Assembly: GCF_002855515.1 (NCBI RefSeq)
Contig: NZ_PKRP01000005.1
Span: 372,001 to 436,000 of the forward strand
Length of the DNA stretch: 64,000 nt
Origin: Rhizobium sp. TH135
Lineage (GTDB): Bacteria > Pseudomonadota > Alphaproteobacteria > Rhizobiales > Rhizobiaceae
Direction: 5' to 3'
Numbering within the stretch: position 1 is the stretch's first letter; every line of letters begins with the position of its first letter. A program made the translations under genes and the position numbers. Positions 19,644 to 29,413 of the stretch are shown in pieces. A model generated the notes under the pieces. That model had not been told where the DNA came from and did no database searches. It saw only the letters and a list, made by a program, of their open reading frames with translations.

Positions 19644-20297
19644 TCAGGCAGCCGCGTCTACATCCAGTCGGGCAAAATCCTGGCTCTTCGGATCCATCAG
19701 CCAGAGCTCGCCATTGCTGATGTCGAACCATGCGCCATGAATGCGCAGCTTCCCCCGCTCTTCCAGGATCTTCACACACGGGAAGGTCCGCAGGTTCGCA
19801 ATCGAATTGCGGATCGAGATGCGCTCGAGCGCTGTCTGCCGTTCCGCAGGGGTCATGTTGGCATTGCCCTGGATCTGCTCGGCGGCAGGCGCCAGAAGGT
19901 TCATCCATTTCCCGATGAAATCGCCCGGGGACAGAGGCTCCGCGTTCGGATCCAATGCGGCCCGAATACCGCCGCAACGACCATGGCCCATGACAATGAT
20001 GTCCTGGACCCTCAGCGCCTGCACGGCAAACTCAAGCGCCGCAGATGTCGAATGGTACTGCCCGTCCGGCTCGTAGGGCGGCACCATGTTCGCGACATTG
20101 CGCACCACGAAGAGTTCGCCCGGAATGGAATCGAAGATCACTTCCGGAGCGGCTCTGGAGTCGCAACAGGCAACCACCAGCGTATTGGGCTTCTGCCCCT
20201 GCTCGGCGAGAACCCGGTAACGATCACGCTGATCTTGGTAGCGGCCACCCATGAAGTTGCGGTAGCCGTTGAGGAGTGCGGGAGGAAAACTGGTCAT
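19644..20297 (-). CDS. Beta-class carbonic anhydrase
   Basis: The enzyme hydrates CO2 to bicarbonate, with zinc held by two cysteines and a histidine. In this 217-residue protein the ligands are Cys45 (ACCDSRAAP), His105 and Cys108 (MGHGRCGGI), with the Asp46-Arg48 dyad of the beta class. FVVRNVANMVPPY and HSTSAALEFAV are further family landmarks. It shares direction with pdxY but is 62 bp away from it. Bicarbonate supply for carboxylases is the likely role. Confidence 0.94.
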   Translation of the reverse strand: MTSFPPALLNGYRNFMGGRYQDQRDRYRVLAEQGQKPNTLVVACCDSRAAPEVIFDSIPGELFVVRNVANMVPPYEPDGQYHSTSAALEFAVQALRVQDIIVMGHGRCGGIRAALDPNAEPLSPGDFIGKWMNLLAPAAEQIQGNANMTPAERQTALERISIRNSIANLRTFPCVKILEERGKLRIHGAWFDISNGELWLMDPKSQDFARLDVDAAA

Positions 20298-20359
20298 TGT
20301 TACCGATTACAGCGCGTGACCAGCCGTTGCAACACCGGGAACAAGGTTTGCCTGAGCGA

Positions 20360-21244
20360 TCAGTCTGAGCGCACGGGCTTGCGCTGTGCCGGATGCATGA
20401 GCCGGCGCATCTGCACCATTGCCATAGGCGTAGACAGGCTGGACGCATCGCTTTCCAAGGCAAGTTCGTCTCCTCCCCGTTTGGCGGTGCGGGCCAGGAT
20501 CTCGAAGACACTGGCTGTCGCAGTGCGAAGCGCGGTCTCTTCATCGACACCGTCGAGCAGGCGGGCAAGGAAGACGGCCGCCAGTAGATCGCCCAGTCCA
20601 TTCGGCGGATTGTCGATCAGCCTGTGCTCGGCCAGAAGCGCGGAGCGGCCGCTGAGCAGGAGATTGCCCGTACCTCCAGCCATCATCGGCACGGCTGAGG
20701 TGACCAGCATGTGCTTCGGTCCGAGAGACAGCGCGGCGTCGATGATCTGCTGATTGCTCAGCAATTCACCGCCGACCATCCATTGAAGTTCGTATCGGTT
20801 GGGGGTCGCAATATCTGCGATCGGGATCAGGTGATCACGGATGGCAGTTGCGGTTTCGACGGGTATGTACAATCCGCCCAGATCCCCCATAACGGGATCG
20901 CAGACATAGGTGAGTTGCGGATTGCGCTCTTTGGCAGCCTGGACCAATCGCGCCACTGCCGCCGGCTGCCGTGGACTGCCGAAATATCCAGTCAGGATCG
21001 CAGAGACTTCACCGAGCCACGGAGACCGGATCAGATCGTCGATGGCACTCTCGAAATCATCGTCCGGAAACCGCAACCGCGTGGCCGGTCCGTGCCCCGG
21101 ATGCCAGGGAAGGACGATGGTCGGAAGTGCCCAGACGGGATGACCGAGGACCTCCAGAGCGAATACCGCGGCTCGATTTCCGACCGATCCGCGGACAACA
21201 TGGCTGGATATGACGATAACAGCACCCCTGGCTATTTCGTGCAT
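20360..21244 (-). CDS. pdxY: Pyridoxal kinase
   Basis: PdxY phosphorylates pyridoxal to PLP in the salvage pathway. The 294-residue protein has the ribokinase-like fold of the family: VISSHVVRGSVGNRAAVFALEVLG at the N-terminus, TGYFGSPRQ, YVCDPVMGDLGGLYIP, TPNRYELQWMVGG and the anion-hole region NPPNGLGDLLAAVFLARLL near the C-terminus. The usual catalytic Asp motif GTGD reads NGLGD here. ATG 21244 (MHEIARGAV) has GAAGGG upstream and I prefer it to an ATG 10 codons earlier that lacks one. It is divergent from the glutamate dehydrogenase gene, a PLP-independent but amino-acid-related enzyme. Confidence 0.9.
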   Translation of the reverse strand: MHEIARGAVIVISSHVVRGSVGNRAAVFALEVLGHPVWALPTIVLPWHPGHGPATRLRFPDDDFESAIDDLIRSPWLGEVSAILTGYFGSPRQPAAVARLVQAAKERNPQLTYVCDPVMGDLGGLYIPVETATAIRDHLIPIADIATPNRYELQWMVGGELLSNQQIIDAALSLGPKHMLVTSAVPMMAGGTGNLLLSGRSALLAEHRLIDNPPNGLGDLLAAVFLARLLDGVDEETALRTATASVFEILARTAKRGGDELALESDASSLSTPMAMVQMRRLMHPAQRKPVRSD

Positions 21245-21432
21245 TTTGCGTGATTCCCTTCTCAAATCCGGCATTCGAAGCGTTCAAGGACCAATCCGTG
21301 TGAAAATTTCTCGGATCACATAAATCTGGCCGCATATTTTTGCCCGAATTCTTTATATTCCTGTTCCATACATAATTTCGCAAATCATTTGCGGGAACAT
21401 TACGCGAAACGACGCGAGCTACGGAGGGGTCA

Positions 21433-24400
21433 ATGGGCGTGACTGGGAAAACGAAGCGCGAGGAGCTTCTGGAGAGGGCAACGGAGGAGGCTCGCAGGCT
21501 CGACCATGCATTTGTCCCGCCAACGGTCATTTTCAGCAGGGCCAGCAACGACGACGTCAACCGCTACGACGAAGCGATGCTTGCGCGCGCATCGGTCCGA
21601 GCGGCCACCGACATTGCTGCCTGGGATCGCCAGACACCGCATATCCGCATCGAGACGATCGAAGGTGTCAGCCCCAGCGGCATTCCCGTCAGCGTTCTCT
21701 CCATCGTCGATCACAACAAGTCTTTCCTCTACGATTCGTTGATGGGTGAGGTCACCAGCCACTACCGCGACATCTACATGGCAGTGCATCCTATCCTGGC
21801 TGTGACACCACGAGGCGACATCTCGCTGTCGAACCCGGATTCGGATCCGGAAGGCGCAATTAAGGTAAGCTACATCCAGCTTCATCTGGCACCGCTCACG
21901 GCGGAGCAATCCGCCGAGCTTGTCCAAAGGCTTCAGCACGTGTTGGGCCAGGTCAAGATGGCCGCCACCGACTGGAAGCCGATGCTTAACCTCCTGGAGA
22001 GGACGCTCTCGGAGCTGCGAGATCTCTCGGCCGGAAGAAGCGAAGCAGAGCGCGACGAGGCAGTCGCCTTCCTCGAATGGCTGCGCAACAACAATTTCAC
22101 CTTCCTTGGCATGCGGGAATACGTCTATTCCGGTGAAGGCGCCGAAGCCACGGTGGAACGCGACAAGGGAAGCGGCCTCGGCATTCTGTCGGATCCCAGC
22201 GTGCTCGTCCTTCGCCAGGGTCAGAACCATGTGACGACCACGCCCGAAATTCTGGCCTTCCTGCAGGGACCGGACTATCTGATCGTCACGAAGGCCAACG
22301 TCAAATCCGTCGTCCATCGCCGCGCCTATATGGACTATGTCGGCATCAAGCGTTTCGGTCCGAACGGCAAGGTCATAGGCGAATTGCGCATCGTCGGCCT
22401 CTTTACCGCCACGGCCTACACGCGCTCGGTCAATCAGATCCCGCTCCTGCGCGCCAAGGTCGAGAAAGTGGTATCCCACTTCGATTTCGACCCCCGCAGC
22501 CATTCAGGCCGCATGCTGCAGAATACGCTCGAGAACTATCCTCGCGACGACCTCTTCCAGATTACACCGGATCTCCTGGCCAAATTCTGCGAACAGATCA
22601 ACGACCTCTCTGAACGCCCCCGCGTCCGCGTTCTGCCGCGCATCGATCATTTCGACCGTTTCGTCTCCCTGATCGTCTATGTGCCGCGCGAAGACTACAA
22701 CTCCATGGTCCGCGAGAAGATCGGGCTCTATTTCCAATCCGTCTACAAGGGGCATGTGTCAGCCTTCTACCCGGCCTTCCCTGAAGGCGGCGTAGCGCGC
22801 GTCCATATCATCATCGGTCGTCGGGAAGGCGAAACGCCTCAGATCCCGCAGCAGACCCTTGAAGACGCTGTCCGCGAAATCACGGCCCGCTGGACGGATC
22901 GTTTCGCGGCACTCGCCGGCACCGGTGCCCCGACGCTCGAAGTCGGGCAGGCTTTCCAGGAAGCCTTCACGCCTGAGGAAGCGGTCAGCGACCTGAAGCA
23001 TATCAAGGCCTGCATGGCCGGTGCTCCGCTCTCGCTCGAGTTCCACCAGGTCGCGGCTGAAGACGGGCCACTGCTCTATCTGAAGATCTTCCATGCGGGC
23101 GACCACCTGCCGCTCTCCAGGCGCGTGCCCTTGCTTGAAAACCTCGGCTTCCGCGTGATCAGCGAGCGCACATTCGATATCGACATCGCGGGCTCCGAAG
23201 AGCAGCAAGCGATCGTCCTGCACGACATGGAACTCCAGATCCCAGAGGGCGTGAACTTCGACAACAAGCTGCACGGCAGCCAGGTGGAGGAAGCATTCCT
23301 CGCCGCCTTCACCGGTGCGGTCGACAACGACGCTTTCAACCGTCTGATCCTCGCTGCCGGCGTAAGCGCCCGCGAGGCATCGGTGCTGAGAGCCTATGCC
23401 GCCTATCTTCGTCAGGCAGGCGCGGTCTATTCGCTGACCTACATGGCAGAAACGCTGACCAAGCATCCGGCCATCGCCTCGGATCTGGTGGCGCTTTTCC
23501 GCAATCGCTTCGACGTTGCCGTGGCGGAGAAAACCCGGAAGAGCCGTCACGCAGAGCTTCTCCAAACGCTGGAAAGCAGGCTGACCGACGTCAAGAGCCT
23601 GGACGAAGACCGCATTTTGCGTCGCTACATCAATGCGATCGAAGCGACGCTGCGCACCAACTTCTTCCAGAAGGGCTACCAGCAGAGCGAGCGTCCGATG
23701 CTCGCCTTCAAGTTCGATCCCCACAAGCTCGAAGGTCTGCCTGAGCCGCGCCCATTCCGCGAAATCTTCGTCTACGGCGTCGAAGTGGAAGGCGTGCACC
23801 TGCGCTTCGGCAAGGTTGCCCGTGGTGGCCTCCGCTGGTCGGATCGCGCGCAGGATTACCGCACGGAAGTGCTGGGCCTGGTGAAGGCCCAGCAGGTCAA
23901 GAATGCGGTCATCGTTCCCGTCGGCGCAAAGGGTGGCTTCTTCCCGAAACTGCTGCCGCCCCAAACCAACCGCGAGGCATGGCTCGCCGCCGGGACGGAG
24001 GCCTACAAGACATACATCCGGACGCTCCTGTCGATCACCGACAACATCGTCGCGGGCGAGATTTCACCGCCTGCCGACACCCTGCGCCCGGATGGTGACG
24101 ATCCCTATTTCGTCGTGGCAGCCGACAAGGGCACGGCGACCTTCTCCGACACGGCAAATGGTCTGGCCCAGGCAGCCGGCTTCTGGCTGGACGATGCTTT
24201 CGCTTCGGGTGGTTCTGCTGGTTACGACCACAAGAAAATGGGCATCACGGCCCGCGGCGGCTGGGAGACGGTGAAGCGTCACTTCCGCGAGATCGACATA
24301 GACATCCAGACAACGCCTTTCACCGTGGCAGGCGTTGGCGACATGTCGGGTGACGTCTTCGGCAACGGCATGCTGCTGTCGGAAAAGATCAGGCTGATCG

Positions 24401-26217
24401 CTGCCTTCGACCACCGCGACATCGTGATCGACCCCAATCCGGATCCGGCGATCTCGTTTGCGGAGCGCAAGCGCATGTTCAACCTGCAGCGCTCCAGCTG
24501 GCAGGACTACGACAAGTCCACCCTATCGGCAGGCGCAATGATCATTTCTCGCGCCGAGAAGTCCGTCAAACTCACGCCTGAAGCCGCAGCTGCCATCGGG
24601 CTTGAAACAACGACCGCGACACCGATGGACATCATGACGGCCATCCTGAAGGCACCGGTCGACCTACTCTGGTTCGGCGGTATCGGCACTTACATCAAGG
24701 CCGCTGCGGAAACGGATGCCGAAGTCGGCGACCGGGCCAATGACGCGATCCGTATCAATGGCACCGACGTGCGCGCCAAGGTGATCGGCGAGGGTGCCAA
24801 CCTGGGTGTCACGCAGAAGGGCCGTATTGCCTATGCATTGAACGGCGGACGCTGCAATTCCGACGCGATCGACAACTCGGCCGGCGTGAATTCGTCCGAC
24901 GTGGAGGTGAACATCAAGATTGCGCTGAGCCCTGCCATGCAGGATGGCCGCTTGCCCCGCGAGAAGCGCAACGTGCTGCTGGCCGAGATGACGGATGAAG
25001 TGGCGGGCCTCGTGCTGCGCAACAACTATCTGCAGTCTCTGGCCATCTCCCTGACCGAAGCCAAGGGCGCCGGCAACCGGGAGGAACTGAGCCGGCTGAT
25101 GGACTATCTCGAAGGCATGGGGCGTCTCAACCGAAAGGTCGAGATGCTGCCGGATTCTGCTGCCGTCGCAGAACGCTATGTTTCCGGCAAGGCACTTACC
25201 CGCCCGGAAATCGGTGTGCTCCTGTCCTATGCGAAGATCGTGCTCTTCGACCAGTTGATCGAGTCGGATCTGCCGGACGATCCCTATTGCGAGACGACGC
25301 TCGCCAATTACTTCCCGGCAGCCATGCGCAAGGCCTTCGCGAATGACATCGCCGGCCACCGCCTGCGCCGGGAGATTATTGCAACGGTTCTCGCCAACCA
25401 CGCGATCAACCGCGGAGGCCCGGGCTTCGTGGTTTCGGTTTGCGATGCGACGGGCAGCGCCCCGGATGAAGCCGTCAAGGCCGCTCTGGTAACGCGCGAC
25501 GCCCTTGGTCTATCTTCTCTCTGGGACAAGATCGACGCGCTGGACGCCAAGATGCCGGGTCAGACGCAGAACCGGCTCTATGCGATCATTGCGGACGTCT
25601 ACACGGCCATGACCCGGCTTCTGATCGACACAGGTCTGGTCAAGGGATCGGTCGGCGATGCCGTGTCCCAACTGACGGCCGCTGTTTCGGCAGCGTCCCC
25701 AGTGTTCAAGAAAGCCTTGCCAGCCGCGCTCCGGCAGCATTTCGACGACCAGATCACGGAATTGACCGAAGCTGGCGCACCGGCAGCACTGGCGGCAGAC
25801 GTCGTCAACCTGCAGACCATGCAGCTTCTGCCGGAGATCCTGCAGATCGCGGAAAGAACAGGAGCAGACTTCGACTCGGCGATGCGTGGCTTCTTCGCGG
25901 TCTCCGAAGCGTTCCGGATCGGACGTATCATCGAAAATGCAGGCCGCATCCAGACGACCGACCACTACGACAGCCTGGCTCTGACACGCAGCCTGGACCG
26001 GATCGGCCAGGCACGCCGGCAGATCGTTTGCGCGGCTCTGACCAGCCACGGCAAGGACGCCCAGCCGGTTCAGGCCTGGATTGCGACGGACAAGACCCGT
26101 GTGGAGCGCATCGGCAAGGAACTGGCCTCGATCGTCGACAGCGGCGAGCCGAGCATTTCCAAACTGGCGGTCGCTGCCGGCCTTTTGGGTGATCTTGCAC
26201 AAGAGCATGTGAGGTGA
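21433..26217 (+). CDS. gdhB: NAD-specific glutamate dehydrogenase, large (about 180 kDa) class
   Basis: It oxidatively deaminates glutamate to 2-oxoglutarate and ammonia with NAD+, mainly in catabolism. The 1,594-residue length is that of the L-GDH180 class of Streptomyces, Pseudomonas, Caulobacter and rhizobia. The N-terminal half has ACT-like regulatory regions. The catalytic part contains VARGGLRWSDRAQDYRTEVL, PVGAKGGFFPKLLP (nucleophilic lysine region) and ADKGTATFSDTANG. The C-terminal half has FGGIGTYIKA and VIGEGANLGVTQKGRI. ATG 21433 has GGAGGGG 4-5 bases upstream. The next gene (a transporter) follows after about 35 bp and may be cotranscribed. Confidence 0.96.
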   Translation: MGVTGKTKREELLERATEEARRLDHAFVPPTVIFSRASNDDVNRYDEAMLARASVRAATDIAAWDRQTPHIRIETIEGVSPSGIPVSVLSIVDHNKSFLYDSLMGEVTSHYRDIYMAVHPILAVTPRGDISLSNPDSDPEGAIKVSYIQLHLAPLTAEQSAELVQRLQHVLGQVKMAATDWKPMLNLLERTLSELRDLSAGRSEAERDEAVAFLEWLRNNNFTFLGMREYVYSGEGAEATVERDKGSGLGILSDPSVLVLRQGQNHVTTTPEILAFLQGPDYLIVTKANVKSVVHRRAYMDYVGIKRFGPNGKVIGELRIVGLFTATAYTRSVNQIPLLRAKVEKVVSHFDFDPRSHSGRMLQNTLENYPRDDLFQITPDLLAKFCEQINDLSERPRVRVLPRIDHFDRFVSLIVYVPREDYNSMVREKIGLYFQSVYKGHVSAFYPAFPEGGVARVHIIIGRREGETPQIPQQTLEDAVREITARWTDRFAALAGTGAPTLEVGQAFQEAFTPEEAVSDLKHIKACMAGAPLSLEFHQVAAEDGPLLYLKIFHAGDHLPLSRRVPLLENLGFRVISERTFDIDIAGSEEQQAIVLHDMELQIPEGVNFDNKLHGSQVEEAFLAAFTGAVDNDAFNRLILAAGVSAREASVLRAYAAYLRQAGAVYSLTYMAETLTKHPAIASDLVALFRNRFDVAVAEKTRKSRHAELLQTLESRLTDVKSLDEDRILRRYINAIEATLRTNFFQKGYQQSERPMLAFKFDPHKLEGLPEPRPFREIFVYGVEVEGVHLRFGKVARGGLRWSDRAQDYRTEVLGLVKAQQVKNAVIVPVGAKGGFFPKLLPPQTNREAWLAAGTEAYKTYIRTLLSITDNIVAGEISPPADTLRPDGDDPYFVVAADKGTATFSDTANGLAQAAGFWLDDAFASGGSAGYDHKKMGITARGGWETVKRHFREIDIDIQTTPFTVAGVGDMSGDVFGNGMLLSEKIRLIAAFDHRDIVIDPNPDPAISFAERKRMFNLQRSSWQDYDKSTLSAGAMIISRAEKSVKLTPEAAAAIGLETTTATPMDIMTAILKAPVDLLWFGGIGTYIKAAAETDAEVGDRANDAIRINGTDVRAKVIGEGANLGVTQKGRIAYALNGGRCNSDAIDNSAGVNSSDVEVNIKIALSPAMQDGRLPREKRNVLLAEMTDEVAGLVLRNNYLQSLAISLTEAKGAGNREELSRLMDYLEGMGRLNRKVEMLPDSAAVAERYVSGKALTRPEIGVLLSYAKIVLFDQLIESDLPDDPYCETTLANYFPAAMRKAFANDIAGHRLRREIIATVLANHAINRGGPGFVVSVCDATGSAPDEAVKAALVTRDALGLSSLWDKIDALDAKMPGQTQNRLYAIIADVYTAMTRLLIDTGLVKGSVGDAVSQLTAAVSAASPVFKKALPAALRQHFDDQITELTEAGAPAALAADVVNLQTMQLLPEILQIAERTGADFDSAMRGFFAVSEAFRIGRIIENAGRIQTTDHYDSLALTRSLDRIGQARRQIVCAALTSHGKDAQPVQAWIATDKTRVERIGKELASIVDSGEPSISKLAVAAGLLGDLAQEHVR

Positions 26218-26252
26218 CACTGTCGCGGGCCTGATAGCCTGTGGGGGTGTGC

Positions 26253-27635
26253 GTGACGACAAGTGCAGTGACAAAGACCAGCCACGGCCCCATCAACAGG
26301 GGGGTCCGTGGCTGGATGTTCTTTGACTGGGCGGCGCAACCCTTCTTCACGGTCGTGACCACCTTCATCTTCGGTCCCTACTTCGTGTCGCGCATGACGG
26401 ATGATCCGGTCAGCGCGCAGACAGACTGGAGCAATGCGGCAACGATTTCCGGCGTCATCATCGCCGTGCTCGCTCCAATCCTGGGCTCTATCGCCGACGA
26501 GTCGGGCGCGCGAAAGCCCTGGATTGCCTTCTTCGCGCTCATCAAGATCCTGTGCCTCGCGCTCTTGTGGACTGCAGCGCCTGGATCATCCGTTGCCCTG
26601 GTGATGCTCCTGATCATCCTGGCGAGCGTGGCCGCCGAGTTTTCCATCGTCTTCAACGATTCCATGATGCCGCGGCTGGTCAGTCAGCAGGATGTCGGTC
26701 GCGTCTCCAACATCGCCTGGGGCATGGGATATATGGGCGGCATGATCGTTCTGATCTTTGTCGTTCTCTTCCTGGCTGGCAGCCCGACCACGGGTAAAAC
26801 GCTGATCGGGCTCGATCCTCTCTTCGGGCTGGATCCAGCAGCCGGCGAAGATGCCCGCATCACAGGCCCGATCTCAGCGGTCTGGTATTTCCTGTTCATC
26901 CTGCCGATGTTCTTCTTCACGCCGGATGCGGCCAAGGGAAAGCCGCTGGGGGCTGCCGTTCGCTCGGGGCTCCGGGAAATCCGCTCGACGCTTGCGGAAT
27001 TACGCCACCGCACCAATATCCTGCGCTTCCTGATCGCTCGCATGATCTATCAGGATGGTGTCAACGGCCTGCTGGTCCTGGGCGGGGTTTTCGCCGCCGC
27101 CATGTTCGGCTGGTCGACCATGGAGATCGGGATTTACGGCATCATCCTCAACATCGTCGCCATCTTCGGTTGCCTCGTCGCCGGCCGCGTGGACCGGGCA
27201 CTTGGCTCGAAGGTGGTCGTTCTCGTAAGCCTTGTGATGCTCATTCTCGCGACCTTCGGTATCATCTCGACAGGCGTCGATTTCACCCTCTTCGGCCTCG
27301 TGAGCTTGCCGATCACTGGAACGGAAGGTCTCTTCGCCACGCCGGCAGAGAAGGCTTATATCCTCTATGGCCTGCTGATCGGGATGTCCTTCGGCCCCGT
27401 CCAGGCCTCCTCGCGCTCCTACCTAGCGCGCAGCGTGGAGCTCCATGAGGCGGGCCGCTATTTCGGCATCTATTCCCTGTCGGGACGCGCAACCAGCTTT
27501 CTCGCAACGCTCAGCTTCTCTGTCGTCACCGCATGGTCCGGTTCGGCGCGTGCCGGCATGGCCACCTTGCTGATCTTCCTGATAGGCGGGTTGCTGATGC
27601 TCTGGAGGACCAGATATCCGGCTACAGACCGATGA
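26253..27635 (+). CDS. MFS transporter, UMF1/Atg22-like family
   Basis: A membrane protein of about 460 residues with around 11-12 hydrophobic segments. It begins [26 protein letters not shown] and carries the A-loop motif [13 protein letters not shown], both typical of the UMF1 family related to the yeast vacuolar amino-acid effluxer Atg22. [29 protein letters not shown] is a further signature. The substrate is unknown. An amino-acid link is suggested by the family and by its position 35 bp after the NAD-GDH gene, but not shown. Several GTG codons could start it (26241, 26247, 26253). I prefer 26253, with a GGGGG stretch 6 bases upstream. Confidence 0.85.
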   Translation: MTTSAVTKTSHGPINRGVRGWMFFDWAAQPFFTVVTTFIFGPYFVSRMTDDPVSAQTDWSNAATISGVIIAVLAPILGSIADESGARKPWIAFFALIKILCLALLWTAAPGSSVALVMLLIILASVAAEFSIVFNDSMMPRLVSQQDVGRVSNIAWGMGYMGGMIVLIFVVLFLAGSPTTGKTLIGLDPLFGLDPAAGEDARITGPISAVWYFLFILPMFFFTPDAAKGKPLGAAVRSGLREIRSTLAELRHRTNILRFLIARMIYQDGVNGLLVLGGVFAAAMFGWSTMEIGIYGIILNIVAIFGCLVAGRVDRALGSKVVVLVSLVMLILATFGIISTGVDFTLFGLVSLPITGTEGLFATPAEKAYILYGLLIGMSFGPVQASSRSYLARSVELHEAGRYFGIYSLSGRATSFLATLSFSVVTAWSGSARAGMATLLIFLIGGLLMLWRTRYPATDR

Positions 27636-27640
27636 TTACA

Positions 27641-27673
27641 AAAACGGCCGGCGAATCGCTCCACCGGCCGTTG
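27641..27673 (-). terminator. Terminator of purH (and of the facing MFS gene)
   Basis: AACGGCCGG and CCGGCCGTT form a perfect 9-bp stem with a 12-base loop. On the minus strand it is followed by TTTTT, which suits purH, whose stop codon is 22 bp away. It also lies just past the MFS gene stop codon. Confidence 0.85.
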
Positions 27674-27695
27674 CTCTGTCTAGACTCTATAATCT

Positions 27696-29312
27696 TCAGT
27701 GGCGAAAGTGGCGAACGCCCGTAAAGACCATGGCAACGCCGTGTTCGTCGGCAGCGGCGATGACTTCTTCATCCCGCATCGAGCCACCCGGCTGAATGAC
27801 GGCCGTAGCACCCGCGGCAATCGCGGCCAACAGACCGTCTGCGAAGGGATAGAAGGCCTCCGAAGCGACCGCCGAACCCTTGGTGAGAGCCTCGGAAAGT
27901 CCCAACGCCTTGGCGGCATCCTCGGCCTTCAGAGCGGCAATACGGGCTGAATCCACGCGGCTCATCTGGCCGGCACCGATACCCGCCGTCTGGCCATTCT
28001 TCGCATAGATCACCGCGTTGGATTTCACATGCTTGGCGATCTTGAAGGCGAACTTCATGTCTTCGAGCTCGGTCGCCGTCGGCGCGCGCTTGGTGACGAC
28101 CTTCAGGTCGAGATCTTCCACCATCACATTGTCACGGCTCTGGACGAGCAAACCACCGGAGACGGTCTTCGCCATGATGCCATGCGAACGCGGATCGGGC
28201 AGGGCGCCAGTCGTCAGCAAGCGCAGGTTCGGCTTGGTCGCGATGATGGCCTTGGCTTCATCGGTTACCTCCGGCGCAATGATGACTTCGGTAAAGAGCT
28301 TGACGATTTCCTGCGCCGTCTCAGCATCAAGGAGCTGGTTCAGCGCGATGATGCCGCCGAAGGCCGAGGTGCTGTCGCAAGCGAGTGCCCGCTTGTAAGC
28401 CTCGACAAGGCTCGAGCCGGTGGCAACGCCGCAGGGGTTTGCGTGCTTGATGATCGCGCAGGCCGGCCCATTCTCCGGCGGGAATTCGGCGACCAGTTCG
28501 AAGGCAGCGTCCGTGTCGTTGATATTGTTGTAGGAGAGCTGCTTGCCCTGGAGCAGGGTGGCGGTGGCGACACCGGGCCGGTTATCGCCGGTCACGTAGA
28601 AGCCAGCGCTCTGGTGCGGGTTCTCGCCGTAGCGCATCTTCTCCTTCAGGACGCCGCCAACCACCCGGTAGGCAGGCATATCGATCTCGAGCGCTTCGGC
28701 AAACCAGTTCGAAATCGCAGCATCGTAGGCAGCCGTACGGGCATAGGCCTTGGCAGCCAGCCGCTGACGGAGCGCGTAGGTCGTCTGACCATCGTTTTCG
28801 CCGAGAGCCGCAATGACCTCGGCATAATCGGCAGCGTCGGTGACGACGGTGACATAAGCATGGTTCTTTGCAGAAGCGCGGATCATCGCGGGGCCACCGA
28901 TATCGATGTTCTCCACGGTGGTCGGATAATCGCCACCCGCCGCACGGACCTGCTCGAACGGATAGAGATTGATGACCGAGAGATCGATGGCTTCAATGCC
29001 ATGCGCCTTCATGGCCTCGACGTGCTCCGCGTCGTCGCGGATCGAGAGAAGGCCACCGTGAACGAGCGGATGAAGTGTCTTCACGCGCCCATCCATGATC
29101 TCCGGGAAACCCGTGATCTCGGAAACGTCGATCACCGGCAGACCGGCAGCCGCCAAAGTCTTGTGGGTGCCGCCCGTCGACAGCAGGCGAACACCGCGCT
29201 GGTGCAGTGCCTGCGCAAATTCCACGATGCCGGTCTTGTCGGACACCGAAAGAAGCGCGGTACGCACGCGCACGAGGTCAGGGGCGGGGATCTTCTTGGA
29301 TACGACGGCCAT
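27696..29312 (-). CDS. purH: Bifunctional AICAR formyltransferase / IMP cyclohydrolase
   Basis: PurH carries out the last two steps of IMP synthesis. The 538-residue protein has the N-terminal cyclohydrolase (MGS-like) domain, beginning [21 protein letters not shown] with the loop [11 protein letters not shown]. The C-terminal transformylase domain has [29 protein letters not shown] and the catalytic KHANPCGVA. The C-terminal [15 protein letters not shown] is the usual end. ATG 29312 (MAVVSKKIP) matches rhizobial homologues; an upstream frame extension of 11 codons is unlikely. Confidence 0.97.
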   Translation of the reverse strand: MAVVSKKIPAPDLVRVRTALLSVSDKTGIVEFAQALHQRGVRLLSTGGTHKTLAAAGLPVIDVSEITGFPEIMDGRVKTLHPLVHGGLLSIRDDAEHVEAMKAHGIEAIDLSVINLYPFEQVRAAGGDYPTTVENIDIGGPAMIRASAKNHAYVTVVTDAADYAEVIAALGENDGQTTYALRQRLAAKAYARTAAYDAAISNWFAEALEIDMPAYRVVGGVLKEKMRYGENPHQSAGFYVTGDNRPGVATATLLQGKQLSYNNINDTDAAFELVAEFPPENGPACAIIKHANPCGVATGSSLVEAYKRALACDSTSAFGGIIALNQLLDAETAQEIVKLFTEVIIAPEVTDEAKAIIATKPNLRLLTTGALPDPRSHGIMAKTVSGGLLVQSRDNVMVEDLDLKVVTKRAPTATELEDMKFAFKIAKHVKSNAVIYAKNGQTAGIGAGQMSRVDSARIAALKAEDAAKALGLSEALTKGSAVASEAFYPFADGLLAAIAAGATAVIQPGGSMRDEEVIAAADEHGVAMVFTGVRHFRH

Positions 29313-29413
29313 GGGTTCACTCCGAGCTGGCGGGCGCCCGGACAATCGGCAGCGGGCGCGATGCCGCCGCCTAGCACAGCTTCATGTGTGATGAAACTGC
29401 AAGATGACTGCCA

